Below, in pieces: positions 7,025 to 16,383 of a stretch of 45,213 nt of DNA. The stretch is from NCBI GenBank assembly GCA_028287685.1, contig JAQBPE010000001.1, positions 1 through 45,213 on the forward strand, given 5' to 3'. The stretch comes from Cyanobacteria bacterium RYN_339 (GTDB lineage Bacteria > Cyanobacteriota > Sericytochromatia > S15B-MN24 > JAQBPE01). The notes under the pieces are model-generated. The model worked only from the letters and a program-made list of their open reading frames with translations. It was not told where the DNA came from and made no database searches. Both the position numbers and the translations under genes were made by a program. How positions within the stretch are numbered: the stretch's first letter is position 1; every line of letters begins with the position of its first letter.

Positions 7025-9532
7025 ATGCGTCTGGCTGCTGGGGTGCTTAAATCGCTGAAGCGGATAATTGCCGGGTCGCTGGTTGCGGCCCTGGCCTCTT
7101 GCGCCGTGCCGGTCCTCCAAGCGGCAGATCGCGCGCCCGCCTTCACGCTCGACCGCCATGAGCTGGTGCAGCGCATGGCGAACCCGCCTGTCGTCGACTG
7201 GAGCCTCACCCACTACAGCACGCGCGCGGCCGATCAGATCCGCCGCAACGAGCCGCCTGCCGCCAAGCAACGCCGCGTGCAAGCGCTTTCGCAAGTCAGC
7301 AACTTCGCCATCGGCAAGTGCAGCAACGCCCCGGCCTGGGACCTGAACAGCAAGCACGTCTACTACTTGTCGGATACGGGCACGCTGTTCCAGTACACCG
7401 TGGCCGCCAACGGCACCACGAGCCTGGTCATGAGTGCCCAGGTCAAGGACAGCGGCGGCACCAACCAGACCTTCGCCAACACGCAGATCACCCTCTCCAA
7501 CAATGGGAGGCGGGCCTACCTGACGTCGCTTCAGGGCAATTTCCTGGTGATCAACACGTACACCGGTGCCTGCAACTTCAGCGCGGCGATCGGGCTCAAT
7601 ACGACCTTCACGCAGCCAGCTGTCGCTGCCGGCAACCCGCCCAGCATCTGCTTGGCGCCTTGGATCGACAACGCCACCAGCAATTCGGAAGGGCAGTGGG
7701 AAACGGTCTACGCGTTGTCCAATAGCGGCAACGCCGCCGCCAATACCTGCTCGCTGCGTCGTTACGCCGTGGTGCAAATCGGGACTGCGGCCACGCCGAC
7801 GGTCACGCTGGCAGACACCTACAGCATCCCGATGAACACCACCGCGCCCAGCCTGGAAGGCGTACGCGTCTCCCCGTTGGTGTTTGCCGGCAAGGCTGTG
7901 ATCGGCACCTGGAAGAAGAACACCACCAGCGCGAAGCTCGATATCGGCCAGCTGATCTACTACGACACGAAGTGCACGGCCTTCACCACCAGCGCGACCA
8001 GTGGCCCGGGCACGATCCGCACCATCCCGGTAGCCGACCCGATTTGGGGTGTGCCGACGGTCGACCTCGACGACAACTACGCGCCGTTCTTCGTCTTCGT
8101 CCCCACGGCCAGCGCGGTGACCATCATCGACATCAATGGCGCCCAGACGGGCCAGTGCCCGCCGCTACTGGTCGACAAGGCCACGCCGCCGACCACCGAC
8201 GCCGCGGGCGGCACGGTCACGCCGGCGCAGAGCCTGCACCTGTATCCCTACAACACCGCGGGCATCGTCAACGTCAACGTGAACCCCGTGGTCGATGCAT
8301 CGTCCAACTACGAGTCCATCACGATTTCCGGGAATGCCACCAACTTGAATGACAGCGCCAGCCTGACCGACCTGACGCGGTTCTACTCCTACCGCGACTA
8401 CAACGGCACCGCGCCTATGGACGCCGCCTACGCCTACGCCAAGTTCTACTTCGATCCGGCCATCCAGACAGTGGGGACGGAACCCACGCCTCGTGGCATC
8501 AACAAGGTCACGGTGCGCCTGAACGCCAACAACAGCTCGAATCCGGGCTGCTGCGGACAGGCCTACGACAGCACGATCCCCACGCTTGACTGTTGGTTGG
8601 TGAAGAGCACGCTTACCACCGGCGCGGCCTGGACCACGACCAACATCACGCCCGGCACGCGGCCCACCTTCCTGGACGGCACCTCGTTCAACAGCCCAGC
8701 TTCGAACAGCCACCCGTTCGACAACCTGCCGTTCGACCCCACCAACAACGTGGGCAACCGCTTCCGCAGCGGCAATACTTACGACTGGCTGGCCGACAGC
8801 CTGATCGCGCCTGGCGATACCAAGACGGTGGGCTTCTATGACGACAACGACGAGGTGGGCAATGCCTCCAACAACGGCAAGCCGCACAACATCGGCACCC
8901 CACTCTTCGACAACGGGACATCGAGCAACCGCCCGCTCTTGCACGTGGAGCTCAGCTCGGCTGGTCTGTTCTCGCCAACCATGACCGTGCCGATTACCAT
9001 CGATTCTTGGACCCAGCAGATTTACGCCGTCAACACGAATGCGTTGTACCGGGTCAGTTACCAGAGCTTCGCGTACACCGGCGCCAACCAGTACAACGCC
9101 GCTTGCGTGCCGGAGTGCATCTCGAGCTTCGCCGATGACCAGAAGGCCTTCTACGCCATGACGGCCCTCGGCGCCAACGCTACCTACGGCCCGCTCTTTA
9201 CCCACGCCACCGCGCCCACAACGCGGTACGTCGGCAACCAGTGCGCGCCGCTGCTGACCTACACGAGCGTGTTCGTGCAGGACAACTTCATGGACACCGC
9301 GGGTGCCTACAACCGCAGCTCGATCCGCGAGTTTACCTTTGGCACCGTGCCGACAGCCAGCGCGTACGGGACGCCCCCGGTGCCGACGGGCACCGACCAG
9401 ATCCTCACGACGACCGCCGCCGACGCCAAGGGCCCTGGCACCTACCTGGTCTTCGATTCGGATTCGACCCGCCTGTTCGCGGCCTCGTACGATCCAGCGG
9501 CGGGTGGCCGCGCCTGGATTTTGAACCGCTAG
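7025..9532 (+). CDS. Propeller lipoprotein A1 with embedded DNRLRE-like domain
   Basis: 835 residues. The ATG at 7025 has a GGAGGGG ribosome site five bases upstream and gives a lipoprotein signal ending in LASC. After a DWSLTHYS segment come propeller-like repeats (YYLSDTGTLFQYTV, RRAYLTSLQGNFLVINTYTG). Around residues 460-645 is an inserted domain like DNRLRE (starts AKFYFDP, ends RPLLHVELSS), then a last blade IDSWTQQIYAVNTNALYRVSY. The same layout recurs at 11701, 24690 and 30656, so it belongs to a paralogous family. It directly follows the minor pilin genes, where PilY1 (also a propeller protein) is usually encoded. Function is not known; a lipid-anchored, surface-exposed or periplasmic scaffold is inferred. 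The next gene starts inside its stop codon. Confidence 0.75.
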   Translation: MRLAAGVLKSLKRIIAGSLVAALASCAVPVLQAADRAPAFTLDRHELVQRMANPPVVDWSLTHYSTRAADQIRRNEPPAAKQRRVQALSQVSNFAIGKCSNAPAWDLNSKHVYYLSDTGTLFQYTVAANGTTSLVMSAQVKDSGGTNQTFANTQITLSNNGRRAYLTSLQGNFLVINTYTGACNFSAAIGLNTTFTQPAVAAGNPPSICLAPWIDNATSNSEGQWETVYALSNSGNAAANTCSLRRYAVVQIGTAATPTVTLADTYSIPMNTTAPSLEGVRVSPLVFAGKAVIGTWKKNTTSAKLDIGQLIYYDTKCTAFTTSATSGPGTIRTIPVADPIWGVPTVDLDDNYAPFFVFVPTASAVTIIDINGAQTGQCPPLLVDKATPPTTDAAGGTVTPAQSLHLYPYNTAGIVNVNVNPVVDASSNYESITISGNATNLNDSASLTDLTRFYSYRDYNGTAPMDAAYAYAKFYFDPAIQTVGTEPTPRGINKVTVRLNANNSSNPGCCGQAYDSTIPTLDCWLVKSTLTTGAAWTTTNITPGTRPTFLDGTSFNSPASNSHPFDNLPFDPTNNVGNRFRSGNTYDWLADSLIAPGDTKTVGFYDDNDEVGNASNNGKPHNIGTPLFDNGTSSNRPLLHVELSSAGLFSPTMTVPITIDSWTQQIYAVNTNALYRVSYQSFAYTGANQYNAACVPECISSFADDQKAFYAMTALGANATYGPLFTHATAPTTRYVGNQCAPLLTYTSVFVQDNFMDTAGAYNRSSIREFTFGTVPTASAYGTPPVPTGTDQILTTTAADAKGPGTYLVFDSDSTRLFAASYDPAAGGRAWILNR

Positions 9533-10929
9533 TGCCCCTAACGCCCCACGTCCGTCTCGGTGGCTACGCTTGCTTGCTGGCCTTGGCCGCGGCGGGCTGC
9601 GCGCCGCGGGGGGGGGCGGAGGTCGCGCCCAACGCCCACTTCGTGGTCGGGGCTTACCAGGTCGACCCAATCCTGGAGCTGCCCCGCTCGACGGATTCCC
9701 CACCGACGCCGGCCCCATCCGATGGCGCCTCGACGATCGTTACCCCCGGCACGCCCCCCACGCCCGCCCCGGCTAGCGGCGGCAGTAACGGCGGCGGCAG
9801 CTCATCGAGCGGGGCCCGGCCACCGGTGTTCACGGGCACGGTCCTGACCCAGGCCGAGCTGCCGATCGAAGGAGCGACGGTGCGCCTGCCGGACGGCCTG
9901 ACGGCCCAGACCGACGACCAGGGCAAGTTCTCCGTGGAAGGAACCCACCCCTACAGCCCATTGGTGGTGTCGCACCCGGCGTTCGCCACCTCCGTCGTCA
10001 CCGGGCTCGACGCGTTCGTGCCCCTGCACCTGGGTCCCCGGACGGGGCAAGGCGACCTCTTCAACAAGCTGGTCGGCGACGTGGTGGGTGACGCCCAGTG
10101 GCCCTTGGCCGACCTCGGTCCTGGTGCGGTCTTCTACCAGGATACGCGCCGCAACTCGTCGCAGCCTGGCGACCTGCAGGCCGATGGCAGCTACCGCATC
10201 CGCTTCACGCTGGACCACCCTGGCGCCCCCCGCGCCAGCTTGATCATCCTGGCCGCCAATGCCGCGGGGACACTGCTGGTGGGACTCACGCCGCCCTTCA
10301 CACCATTGGCGGAAGAGCCGCCTGCCCACGTGCCGATGGTGCTGGCGGATCGGCCCTTGGCCTACTCGGCGACCGGCCTGCCTTTGGGGATGACGGCGAC
10401 CGGGGCGGCCTTGCAGGTGGTGCAGGCCGACGGCTTGGTGGTGGCGGTGGTCGCGGCGCCGGGGGCGAGCGGCACGTTCATGGTCCCGGCGCCCGGCTCG
10501 CTACCCGGCACCCTGCGCGTCGCGATCGAGGCCCGCGACGACGACCAGGCGCGCACCAGCGTGGTCTACCTGGACGGTGGCGCGGCCGCGCCCACGGCGG
10601 CCTTCTTGGCCCCGCCGGTGGTGATCGTCGACCAAACGCAGCGAGAAGCCCACTGGGCGCCGGTGCCCGAGGCCGTGGCCTACCGCGTCCAGGTGCGGCG
10701 GCTCGACGGCGGCACCCTCTACGAAGCCTGGACGGACGTGCCGCGCGTGGAGGTCCCGGCGGCCGATTGGCCGGCCGCGGGCAACGGCGAAATGATCGTC
10801 GAGGCCGTCGCCGGATCGCTAACAGCGCGCCAGGTGGCCTCGGTGGCCGGCCCCAGGCAGCTACGTCTCGAGCCGCTGGCGGGCCTCCCCACCGGCCGCG
10901 TGGCGACCACCCACGTCAAGCTGTTATGA
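9532..10929 (+). CDS. Partner lipoprotein A2 (carboxypeptidase-regulatory-like plus Fn3-like)
   Basis: 465 residues from a GTG at 9532 that shares one base with the A1 stop (TAGTG), so it is coupled to A1. Signal peptide ends LALAAAGC (lipobox). A short FVVGAYQV segment, then a Pro/Ser/Gly linker (about residues 45-95) including GGSNGGGSSSSG. Then a carboxypeptidase-regulatory-like fold (GTVLTQAELPIEGATVRLPD, TDDQGKFSVEG). The C-terminal 100 residues (AHWAPVPEAVAYRVQVRRLDG, LYEAW, AGPRQLRLEP) look like an Fn3-type domain and recur in the partner proteins of the other cassettes. Role unknown; an extracytoplasmic binding partner of A1 is inferred from coupling and repeated pairing. Translation in other frames is shadow coding. 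Confidence 0.7.
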   Translation: MPLTPHVRLGGYACLLALAAAGCAPRGGAEVAPNAHFVVGAYQVDPILELPRSTDSPPTPAPSDGASTIVTPGTPPTPAPASGGSNGGGSSSSGARPPVFTGTVLTQAELPIEGATVRLPDGLTAQTDDQGKFSVEGTHPYSPLVVSHPAFATSVVTGLDAFVPLHLGPRTGQGDLFNKLVGDVVGDAQWPLADLGPGAVFYQDTRRNSSQPGDLQADGSYRIRFTLDHPGAPRASLIILAANAAGTLLVGLTPPFTPLAEEPPAHVPMVLADRPLAYSATGLPLGMTATGAALQVVQADGLVVAVVAAPGASGTFMVPAPGSLPGTLRVAIEARDDDQARTSVVYLDGGAAAPTAAFLAPPVVIVDQTQREAHWAPVPEAVAYRVQVRRLDGGTLYEAWTDVPRVEVPAADWPAAGNGEMIVEAVAGSLTARQVASVAGPRQLRLEPLAGLPTGRVATTHVKLL

Positions 10930-10936
10930 TGGCGGC

Positions 10937-11611
10937 GTGACCGCCTTCCGCACGGCCCTTGCCATCCTGCTCTTGGCTACCACGATGAGTTGTGCGGCGC
11001 CAACCCGCCCGTCCTTCCGCCTGACGGTGGGGCCGGTGGACGCGCCCGCGGCCGAGGCGGCCACGGGTGTTCCCGCGGCGCCCGCCGCAACCGCCACGCC
11101 TCTGGTCCTGCCAACGCCTCCGGGTGAAGCGGTCCAGCCGGCCTTCTTCAAGACCGTCGAGCCGCCATACCGCGCGGGGACCCGCTGGCGCCGCCGCGTA
11201 ACGGCGGAGGGTAACCAGTTGCTGGATATCACGGAAGTCCTGGCGGTGGAGGGCGACACCGCCCACCTGCGCCAACGCGAAACCCGCGAGGACGGCGTGA
11301 CGGCAGTTCCCGCGCGAGATTTCGACGTCAGTGTCTCGGGCAACCCGCTCACCGCGGCCCTGCCGGCGGCCCTGGGCCGTGCCAGCGTCCCCTTGTTGGT
11401 GGGCCTCCAGGGGTACGAAGACATGAGCGTTCCCGCGGGTAAGTACCCCCATTGCGCCAAGTTGGGGTTTTCCGGGTTGGACGGGGAAACGATTTACACC
11501 GGCACCGCCTGGCTGGCCGACGGGGTGGGCGTGGTGAAGCTGGTGGCCACCACCCAGGAAGCGAGCCCCGTTACCAGCACCCAGGAACTGGTGGCGCTGG
11601 ACCTGCCTTAG
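10937..11611 (+). CDS. Lipoprotein A3, TapB/DUF3108-like
   Basis: 224 residues from a GTG at 10937, seven bases after A2. Signal ends LLLATTMSC (lipobox). A Pro/Ala-rich stretch (about 25-65) precedes a single beta-rich domain with signatures EPPYRAGTRWRRRV, YEDMSVPAGKYPHCAKL and TGTAWLADGVGVVKLVA. The 'VPAGxf...c.kl ... W-A-GVGxVK' pattern is that of the TapB/DUF3108 group of envelope proteins, whose biochemical role is unclear. It has no counterpart in cassettes B-D. Last gene of cassette A; an 89-bp gap with a small palindrome (11623-11636) follows. Confidence 0.65.
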   Translation: MTAFRTALAILLLATTMSCAAPTRPSFRLTVGPVDAPAAEAATGVPAAPAATATPLVLPTPPGEAVQPAFFKTVEPPYRAGTRWRRRVTAEGNQLLDITEVLAVEGDTAHLRQRETREDGVTAVPARDFDVSVSGNPLTAALPAALGRASVPLLVGLQGYEDMSVPAGKYPHCAKLGFSGLDGETIYTGTAWLADGVGVVKLVATTQEASPVTSTQELVALDLP

Positions 11612-11700
11612 CGCCGCAATCACTGGATATGTCCAGATTTAGCCCAGTTTCGCCGAGCTGTGTGCCGGGTACGAGTCAAGCAGGGGGCCTGGAGATGGGC

Positions 11701-14091
11701 ATGAATTGGCGCGCAGTCGTTGGTTGGCTGGTGGTCGCCTCTGCAGTCGTTTCGGGATGTGCCGGCCAAATGCCGGACATTCCGCGGCCGCAGCTCGGGA
11801 TCGATCATACGCCGGCGGTATTGAAGGCGGAAACGCACCGGGACTGGTCGACCGACCGGGTCGTCAGCCGGGGCATCGACGCTGCCCGCACGGCTTACCG
11901 CGCGTCGCAGGCCGTGTCCCCGGACCAGCCGGCGGAGCGTTCCTTGCTGGCCTTCCCCACCGTGTCGGCGAGCTGGCCCGTGGCGCTGGGGGGTGGTGGC
12001 GACTACATCACCAACAGCCCGGCCGCAACCTTCTTTGGCGCCACCGTGCCTGCCGCCATCACCAACCAGGTCTTCTTCCTCTCGCGGAACGGCCGCTTCT
12101 ACAAGGTCGACAAGGGGACGGGGGCCCAGAGCTCGCTCAACCTGGGCGACACCTTTACGCGCACCTACATCACGCTGAGCCCTTCCTGCACGCGGGCGTA
12201 CTGCTACTCCGATGTGGGCAAGGTCTACATCGTCAACACCTTGACGATGGCGCAACTGGCGGGGTCGCCGTTGACCGTGAACGGTGGCGCCGGCGGCAAG
12301 GGCATCGCCGTGTCGCTGGACCCATACACCAGCCGCCAGGACGACGCAAACGACGACCTTTACATTCCTGACAACGGCGGCTCGGTCTCCCGCTATGCCC
12401 TGGTGACCGCGCCCGCTTATGCCGTGACCTTCACGGCGAAGTACAACCTGGCCACCGGCGCCGCCGCGGTGCCCAAGATCGAAGCGCCCTGCCTGGCCCT
12501 GGGCGGCGTGATTTACCAGGGCGACGGCGACGGCAACGTCGACGTGGTGGACGTCAACAACGCCGCCAACAACGTCAGCTACGGCGTCGGCAGCGACCCC
12601 ATCCACACGGCGCCCGCGATCGAGTTGTATGACAGCGGCCTCTACCCGGCCCCCACCTGGGCCGCACCGGCGGTCGGCGTGCCTTGCTTCCTGTTCGCCA
12701 ACGTCGGCCGCTCGTGCGCCTGGGTCAACTTGATCGACGACAGCGTGAACTATTCCCAGGACTTGTACGTCGACGACCAGGACAACACGGGCTTCGGCAA
12801 GCTGTTGGACTATGGCTACGCGGTGAAGAACAAGAAGGTCACGTTGTCGGCTTCATTGGACGGCGGCAACATCGATACCAACAACGCCAACCTCCCTGGC
12901 GTCGCGCCCGCTAACATGCGCGACACCACCAAGATTTGTGCCGCTTCCGATGACGCCGTGGCCGGCTCGCGCCAGGCCGTTTACGGCTACATGCGCTGGT
13001 CCGACCCGACCGCACTGAGCGCCAACACGACCGTGGTCAAGGCGACGCTGACCCTGAAGGCGAGCGCCACCGTCACGGCCCCGGTGCCGACCCTGGTGGA
13101 TACGTCGGCGTACTACCAGTCCCTCGTCGCGAACCCGGTCTGGAGCGCTACGGCGTATACCAACGCCGCGGGCGCGTTGCAGCGGCCGGCGCTGGGAGCT
13201 GCCGTCACACGCTACACGAGTGGCGGCGTGAAGAACGGCGTAGTCACCTTCCAGAACAACAAGCGGTACAAGTGGGACGTGAAGTCGGCCTTCGCGGGCT
13301 TCAATTCGTCGACCGCGCCCGGGCCGGCCTGGCAGCTCGCCCTCGCCATGAAGTACGCGGTCGGGGCGGGCGTGCTGTATCCGGGCGGCATCGCGCCCGG
13401 CGGCGGCCAGTATACGGCGCCGCAGTTCTACAATTACACCGCGGCCACCGCCGGCGACCGGCCCAGCTTGCAGGTGACCTACGCGCAGGTGGTGCATGAT
13501 CCCTCCAGCATCGAGCTGTTCTCGCCGCCCGTGATCGACCCCGTCCGCCGCAAGGTCTATGTGCTGAACGGCAACCACCTCTTCGGCCTCACGTATGACT
13601 ACGCCAACCCAGACGTGTCCTGGGGCGATACGGACTACGATCCGGCGACCAACCCGGGTGGCGTCGCCTACACGACCTATTGCCGCACCTATTGGGGCAC
13701 TTTGGGCGGTGGCGTCAATGGGGGGGGGACCTGGAACGGGCAGAACAGCTTCGTTTGCAACATGGTGGCCCCGGCCTTGAACTACGACTCGAGTGCCATC
13801 TATGCCCTGAACATGTATCCCGTGATCGGGGGCGGCGTGGTGACCGGCTGGAAGCCGGCCATCAGCAAGCTCACGTTGCCGCTCGACGGTACCAACCGCC
13901 TGGTGGCGGGCTCTCCGACGTTCGGCACGATCAATACGTTCCCGAAGCCGGCCTGGATCACCAACGCCAATACGCTGCCGAACGTGGGCGGCTACTACAT
14001 GGTTGTGGACCCTTACAAGCTGGACACCACGACGGGCAGCGGCATCTTCTTCGGGTTGACCAACGGATCGGTCTACCAGTACCAACCATGA
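11701..14091 (+). CDS. Propeller lipoprotein B1 with embedded DNRLRE-like domain
   Basis: 796 residues. The ATG at 11701 is preferred over the one at 11695 because the GGAG at 11691-11694 is then six bases away. The signal ends ASAVVSGC (lipobox). The DWSTDRVVSRG segment matches the DWS motif of A1 and C1. Propeller blades include FFLSRNGRFYKVDKGTG and RAYCYSDVGKVYIVNTLTM. A DNRLRE-like insert spans about residues 425-596 (AVYGYMRWSDP to RPSLQVTYAQ). The following blade IDPVRRKVYVLNGNHLFGLTY corresponds to the last blade of A1. Start and stop of the next gene overlap (ATGA). Paralogue of A1, C1 and D1; function unknown. Confidence 0.75.
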   Translation: MNWRAVVGWLVVASAVVSGCAGQMPDIPRPQLGIDHTPAVLKAETHRDWSTDRVVSRGIDAARTAYRASQAVSPDQPAERSLLAFPTVSASWPVALGGGGDYITNSPAATFFGATVPAAITNQVFFLSRNGRFYKVDKGTGAQSSLNLGDTFTRTYITLSPSCTRAYCYSDVGKVYIVNTLTMAQLAGSPLTVNGGAGGKGIAVSLDPYTSRQDDANDDLYIPDNGGSVSRYALVTAPAYAVTFTAKYNLATGAAAVPKIEAPCLALGGVIYQGDGDGNVDVVDVNNAANNVSYGVGSDPIHTAPAIELYDSGLYPAPTWAAPAVGVPCFLFANVGRSCAWVNLIDDSVNYSQDLYVDDQDNTGFGKLLDYGYAVKNKKVTLSASLDGGNIDTNNANLPGVAPANMRDTTKICAASDDAVAGSRQAVYGYMRWSDPTALSANTTVVKATLTLKASATVTAPVPTLVDTSAYYQSLVANPVWSATAYTNAAGALQRPALGAAVTRYTSGGVKNGVVTFQNNKRYKWDVKSAFAGFNSSTAPGPAWQLALAMKYAVGAGVLYPGGIAPGGGQYTAPQFYNYTAATAGDRPSLQVTYAQVVHDPSSIELFSPPVIDPVRRKVYVLNGNHLFGLTYDYANPDVSWGDTDYDPATNPGGVAYTTYCRTYWGTLGGGVNGGGTWNGQNSFVCNMVAPALNYDSSAIYALNMYPVIGGGVVTGWKPAISKLTLPLDGTNRLVAGSPTFGTINTFPKPAWITNANTLPNVGGYYMVVDPYKLDTTTGSGIFFGLTNGSVYQYQP

Positions 14092-15488
14092 GCAAGACCG
14101 CCTGGCGCCGGATTGCCTGGGCTGCCATGGTGATGGGCCTGGCCGGCTGTTCCGCCGGCGAGCCGGGACCGACCGCCGGGCCCGTGGCCGTGGCGACGAC
14201 CGGCGGCGAGGCCGCCGTCGTGACGCCGGTTGCCACCCCGACGCCAACCTACGCCCGCGTCATCGATCGACGCATCCACCGTCCCGCGCCCTCGCCTGAC
14301 GTCCCGCCGCCGCCGCCGATCGCGGCGGGGGAACCCTCCTTCGCGGGGCTTGTGGTGGGCCTCGACGGCGGGACCGAGGCCCCGCTTGCCGGTGCGGTCG
14401 TGCGGGTCCGCGAAGGTCGGTATGCCATTTCCGATGGCGCCGGCCGCATCGTCCTGCCGGGCAGCCCGCCCGCCGACGGGATCTACCTGGCCAGTTGCCA
14501 GGGCTACGTGGCCTCGGCGGTCACGGGTTTCCCTGCCGGCGAGCCGCTGATTCTCCACCTGCGCTCCCGCGCCGAGGCGGACGTTCCCGACCCGCTTTCC
14601 GATGCTCCCTTCCCGCTTGCGGGCCAGATTTTGGGGCCCGACGGGGCCCCCATGGCAGGGGTGGCGGTCGTGCTGGGGGACGCAGCCGGCAGCACGGCCG
14701 TGCCGGTCCTAACCGGGGCCGACGGCCGCTTCACGCTCGACGTCTTCGCGCCGGCCGGCGGCGTCGCCGATGGCACCTTGATCGCGGCAGGGCCGGCCGG
14801 TCAGGCGCTGGTCACGGGCATCGTCGCCACGGCGGGTGGCGCCGCGTTGGCCCCGGCCACGCTGGTTCCGGCCGACCACCGGATCCGCCTGGACCTCGAC
14901 GGCAGCGCGGTCGCGGGTCCCTTGAACGCCGCCGTCGAGTTGCTCGGCCCGGGGGGCGTGCGCCTGGCCTTGGAGCCGAACGGCGGCGTCGTGGCCGTGG
15001 CCAACCTGCCAGGCGCTCGCTTCGCCTTCCGGATGGACGCCACCTCCGGCCCCGCGGCCAGCGTGGTCCGCCGGGATGACGTGGCGATCGACTTCGGTAG
15101 CGCGGAGTCCCGCATCGTCGAGAAGCTGCTCGCGCCGCCCCAGGTGGAGGTCCCCGCCTGGCCGCTGGAGGGCCGCACCTTGGCCTGGCCGGCCGTGCCG
15201 GGTGCGGGCGCCTACCGCGTGGCCGTGGGCGCGCCGGCCGACGGCGGCCTGGCCTGGGAGACCTTCGCGAACGGTCCAACCGTCATTTTACAAGGCCTAC
15301 CCCCTGGCCTGGTTGCGCCGCTCAACGTCGTGGTCTCGGCCTGGGACGAGCCCGGCCAGTCCTTGCGGACCGTGGCGGCCGCCGGCGCCCCGCGGCGCTT
15401 GCGCGTGTTGCCCCTGGGCACGAGCTTCCGATCTTCCCTCGTGCGCTTGAGCGTGCAAGGGCCGCCGCCGGCGCTCGAGCTCCCCTAG
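14088..15488 (+). CDS. Partner lipoprotein B2 (two regulatory-like domains plus Fn3-like)
   Basis: 466 residues. The ATG at 14088 overlaps the B1 stop by four bases. Signal ends MVMGLAGC. After a Pro/Thr-rich linker come two carboxypeptidase-regulatory-like segments, one near LAGAVVRVREGRYAISDGAG and one near MAGVAVVLGDAAGSTAV followed by TGADGRFTLDV. The C-terminus carries the family Fn3-like module: LAWPAVPGAGAYRVAVGAP, LAWETFANGP, then AGAPRRLRVLPLG. The same final motif appears in C2, and a variant (GPRRFVLPP) in D2. The coupled arrangement propeller-then-partner equals cassette A. Location is inferred to be the envelope surface or periplasm; ligand unknown. Confidence 0.7.
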   Translation: MSKTAWRRIAWAAMVMGLAGCSAGEPGPTAGPVAVATTGGEAAVVTPVATPTPTYARVIDRRIHRPAPSPDVPPPPPIAAGEPSFAGLVVGLDGGTEAPLAGAVVRVREGRYAISDGAGRIVLPGSPPADGIYLASCQGYVASAVTGFPAGEPLILHLRSRAEADVPDPLSDAPFPLAGQILGPDGAPMAGVAVVLGDAAGSTAVPVLTGADGRFTLDVFAPAGGVADGTLIAAGPAGQALVTGIVATAGGAALAPATLVPADHRIRLDLDGSAVAGPLNAAVELLGPGGVRLALEPNGGVVAVANLPGARFAFRMDATSGPAASVVRRDDVAIDFGSAESRIVEKLLAPPQVEVPAWPLEGRTLAWPAVPGAGAYRVAVGAPADGGLAWETFANGPTVILQGLPPGLVAPLNVVVSAWDEPGQSLRTVAAAGAPRRLRVLPLGTSFRSSLVRLSVQGPPPALELP

Positions 15489-15491
15489 CCC

Positions 15492-16259
15492 GTGCGTACG
15501 CGCCTCCTGGCCCTTGTCTTGCTGCTCGGCGGCTGTCGCTTGCCGGCCCCGGCCCCGGCGGCCACCTTCGTGTTGGTCCCGTTCGGCAGCTATGAAGTCG
15601 GTACCGCCATCGACGTGGTGGGCGGCTACGTCTCGTTGGAGGAGGCCAGCCGGGCGGAGGCACAGCCGGACCTCGAAGCGGGCGGCCTGGTGGCCGACGA
15701 ACAGGGCCGGCCGCTGGCCGACGTGCTCGTCAGCACCAGCGACGGCCGCAGCGCGCGCACCAACGCCCGGGGCCTCTACACGCTGGAAGGCGTCGCGCCG
15801 GTAGACGGCGGCTTCGTAGCCTACCGCGCGGGTTACGTCGCGGAGGGCGTGGTTGGGGCGCCGGAGGGTGCGCCCAACTTCGTCTTGCGGGAGATGCCGG
15901 CTGCCGCCGCCACGCCCCGGCCGGACCTGGCCGAAGCCGTGGTCGACGAGGCGGCGGGTACGCGGCGCGAGCGCCTGGGCGCCGCGGACTTGCCGTTGCT
16001 GGCGGTGCCGGACCTGGCCCGCCCGGCCGGGATCGGCCAGAACGGTCCGCTGCAATGGGGCGCGGTGCCCGGCGCGACGTCCTACCAGGTCGCCCTCGCC
16101 GGGCCAGGCGGCCTCATTTGGGAGGCGGTAACGCCTGCGGAGACGCTTGCCTTGTCGTTCCAAGGGGAAATGCCCGAGGCCACGTACTCGCTGGCCGTGA
16201 CGGCGCGGGACGCCAACCGCGCCTCCACCCGATCCGTTTCTCTGCGGCTGGTGCCCTAA
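15492..16259 (+). CDS. Short partner lipoprotein B3
   Basis: 255 residues from a GTG at 15492, three bases after B2. The signal ends LVLLLGGC. Then FVLVPFGSYEVG, matching the FVLV/FSLV start of other partners, and one carboxypeptidase-regulatory-like unit (GLVADEQGRPLADVLVSTSD, TNARGLYTLEGV). The C-terminus LQWGAVPGATSYQVALAGPG and LIWEAVTP is a shorter version of the Fn3-like module, without the GAPRRLRVLP tail. It looks like a compact second paralogue of B2 within the same transcript. Confidence 0.65.
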   Translation: MRTRLLALVLLLGGCRLPAPAPAATFVLVPFGSYEVGTAIDVVGGYVSLEEASRAEAQPDLEAGGLVADEQGRPLADVLVSTSDGRSARTNARGLYTLEGVAPVDGGFVAYRAGYVAEGVVGAPEGAPNFVLREMPAAAATPRPDLAEAVVDEAAGTRRERLGAADLPLLAVPDLARPAGIGQNGPLQWGAVPGATSYQVALAGPGGLIWEAVTPAETLALSFQGEMPEATYSLAVTARDANRASTRSVSLRLVP

Positions 16260-16383
16260 AGTCCGGTCCCACTCCTGTCGATGAACACCTAGAATGGAAA
16301 CCCTCCAGCCGGACGAGCGAACCTCGAGGCTGGCCACCGCCGACCGATTGACGCGGTGACCTCACGAAAGGAAGCCCCCTACC
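16260..16383. other. Gap between cassette B and flagellar genes
   Basis: 124 bases with one weak hairpin: CCAGCC at 16305-16310 and GGCTGG at 16328-16333. The flgG ribosome site AAAGGA lies at 16367-16372, slightly far from the start. No convincing promoter is visible, although this junction is where flagellar transcription should begin. Confidence 0.35.
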
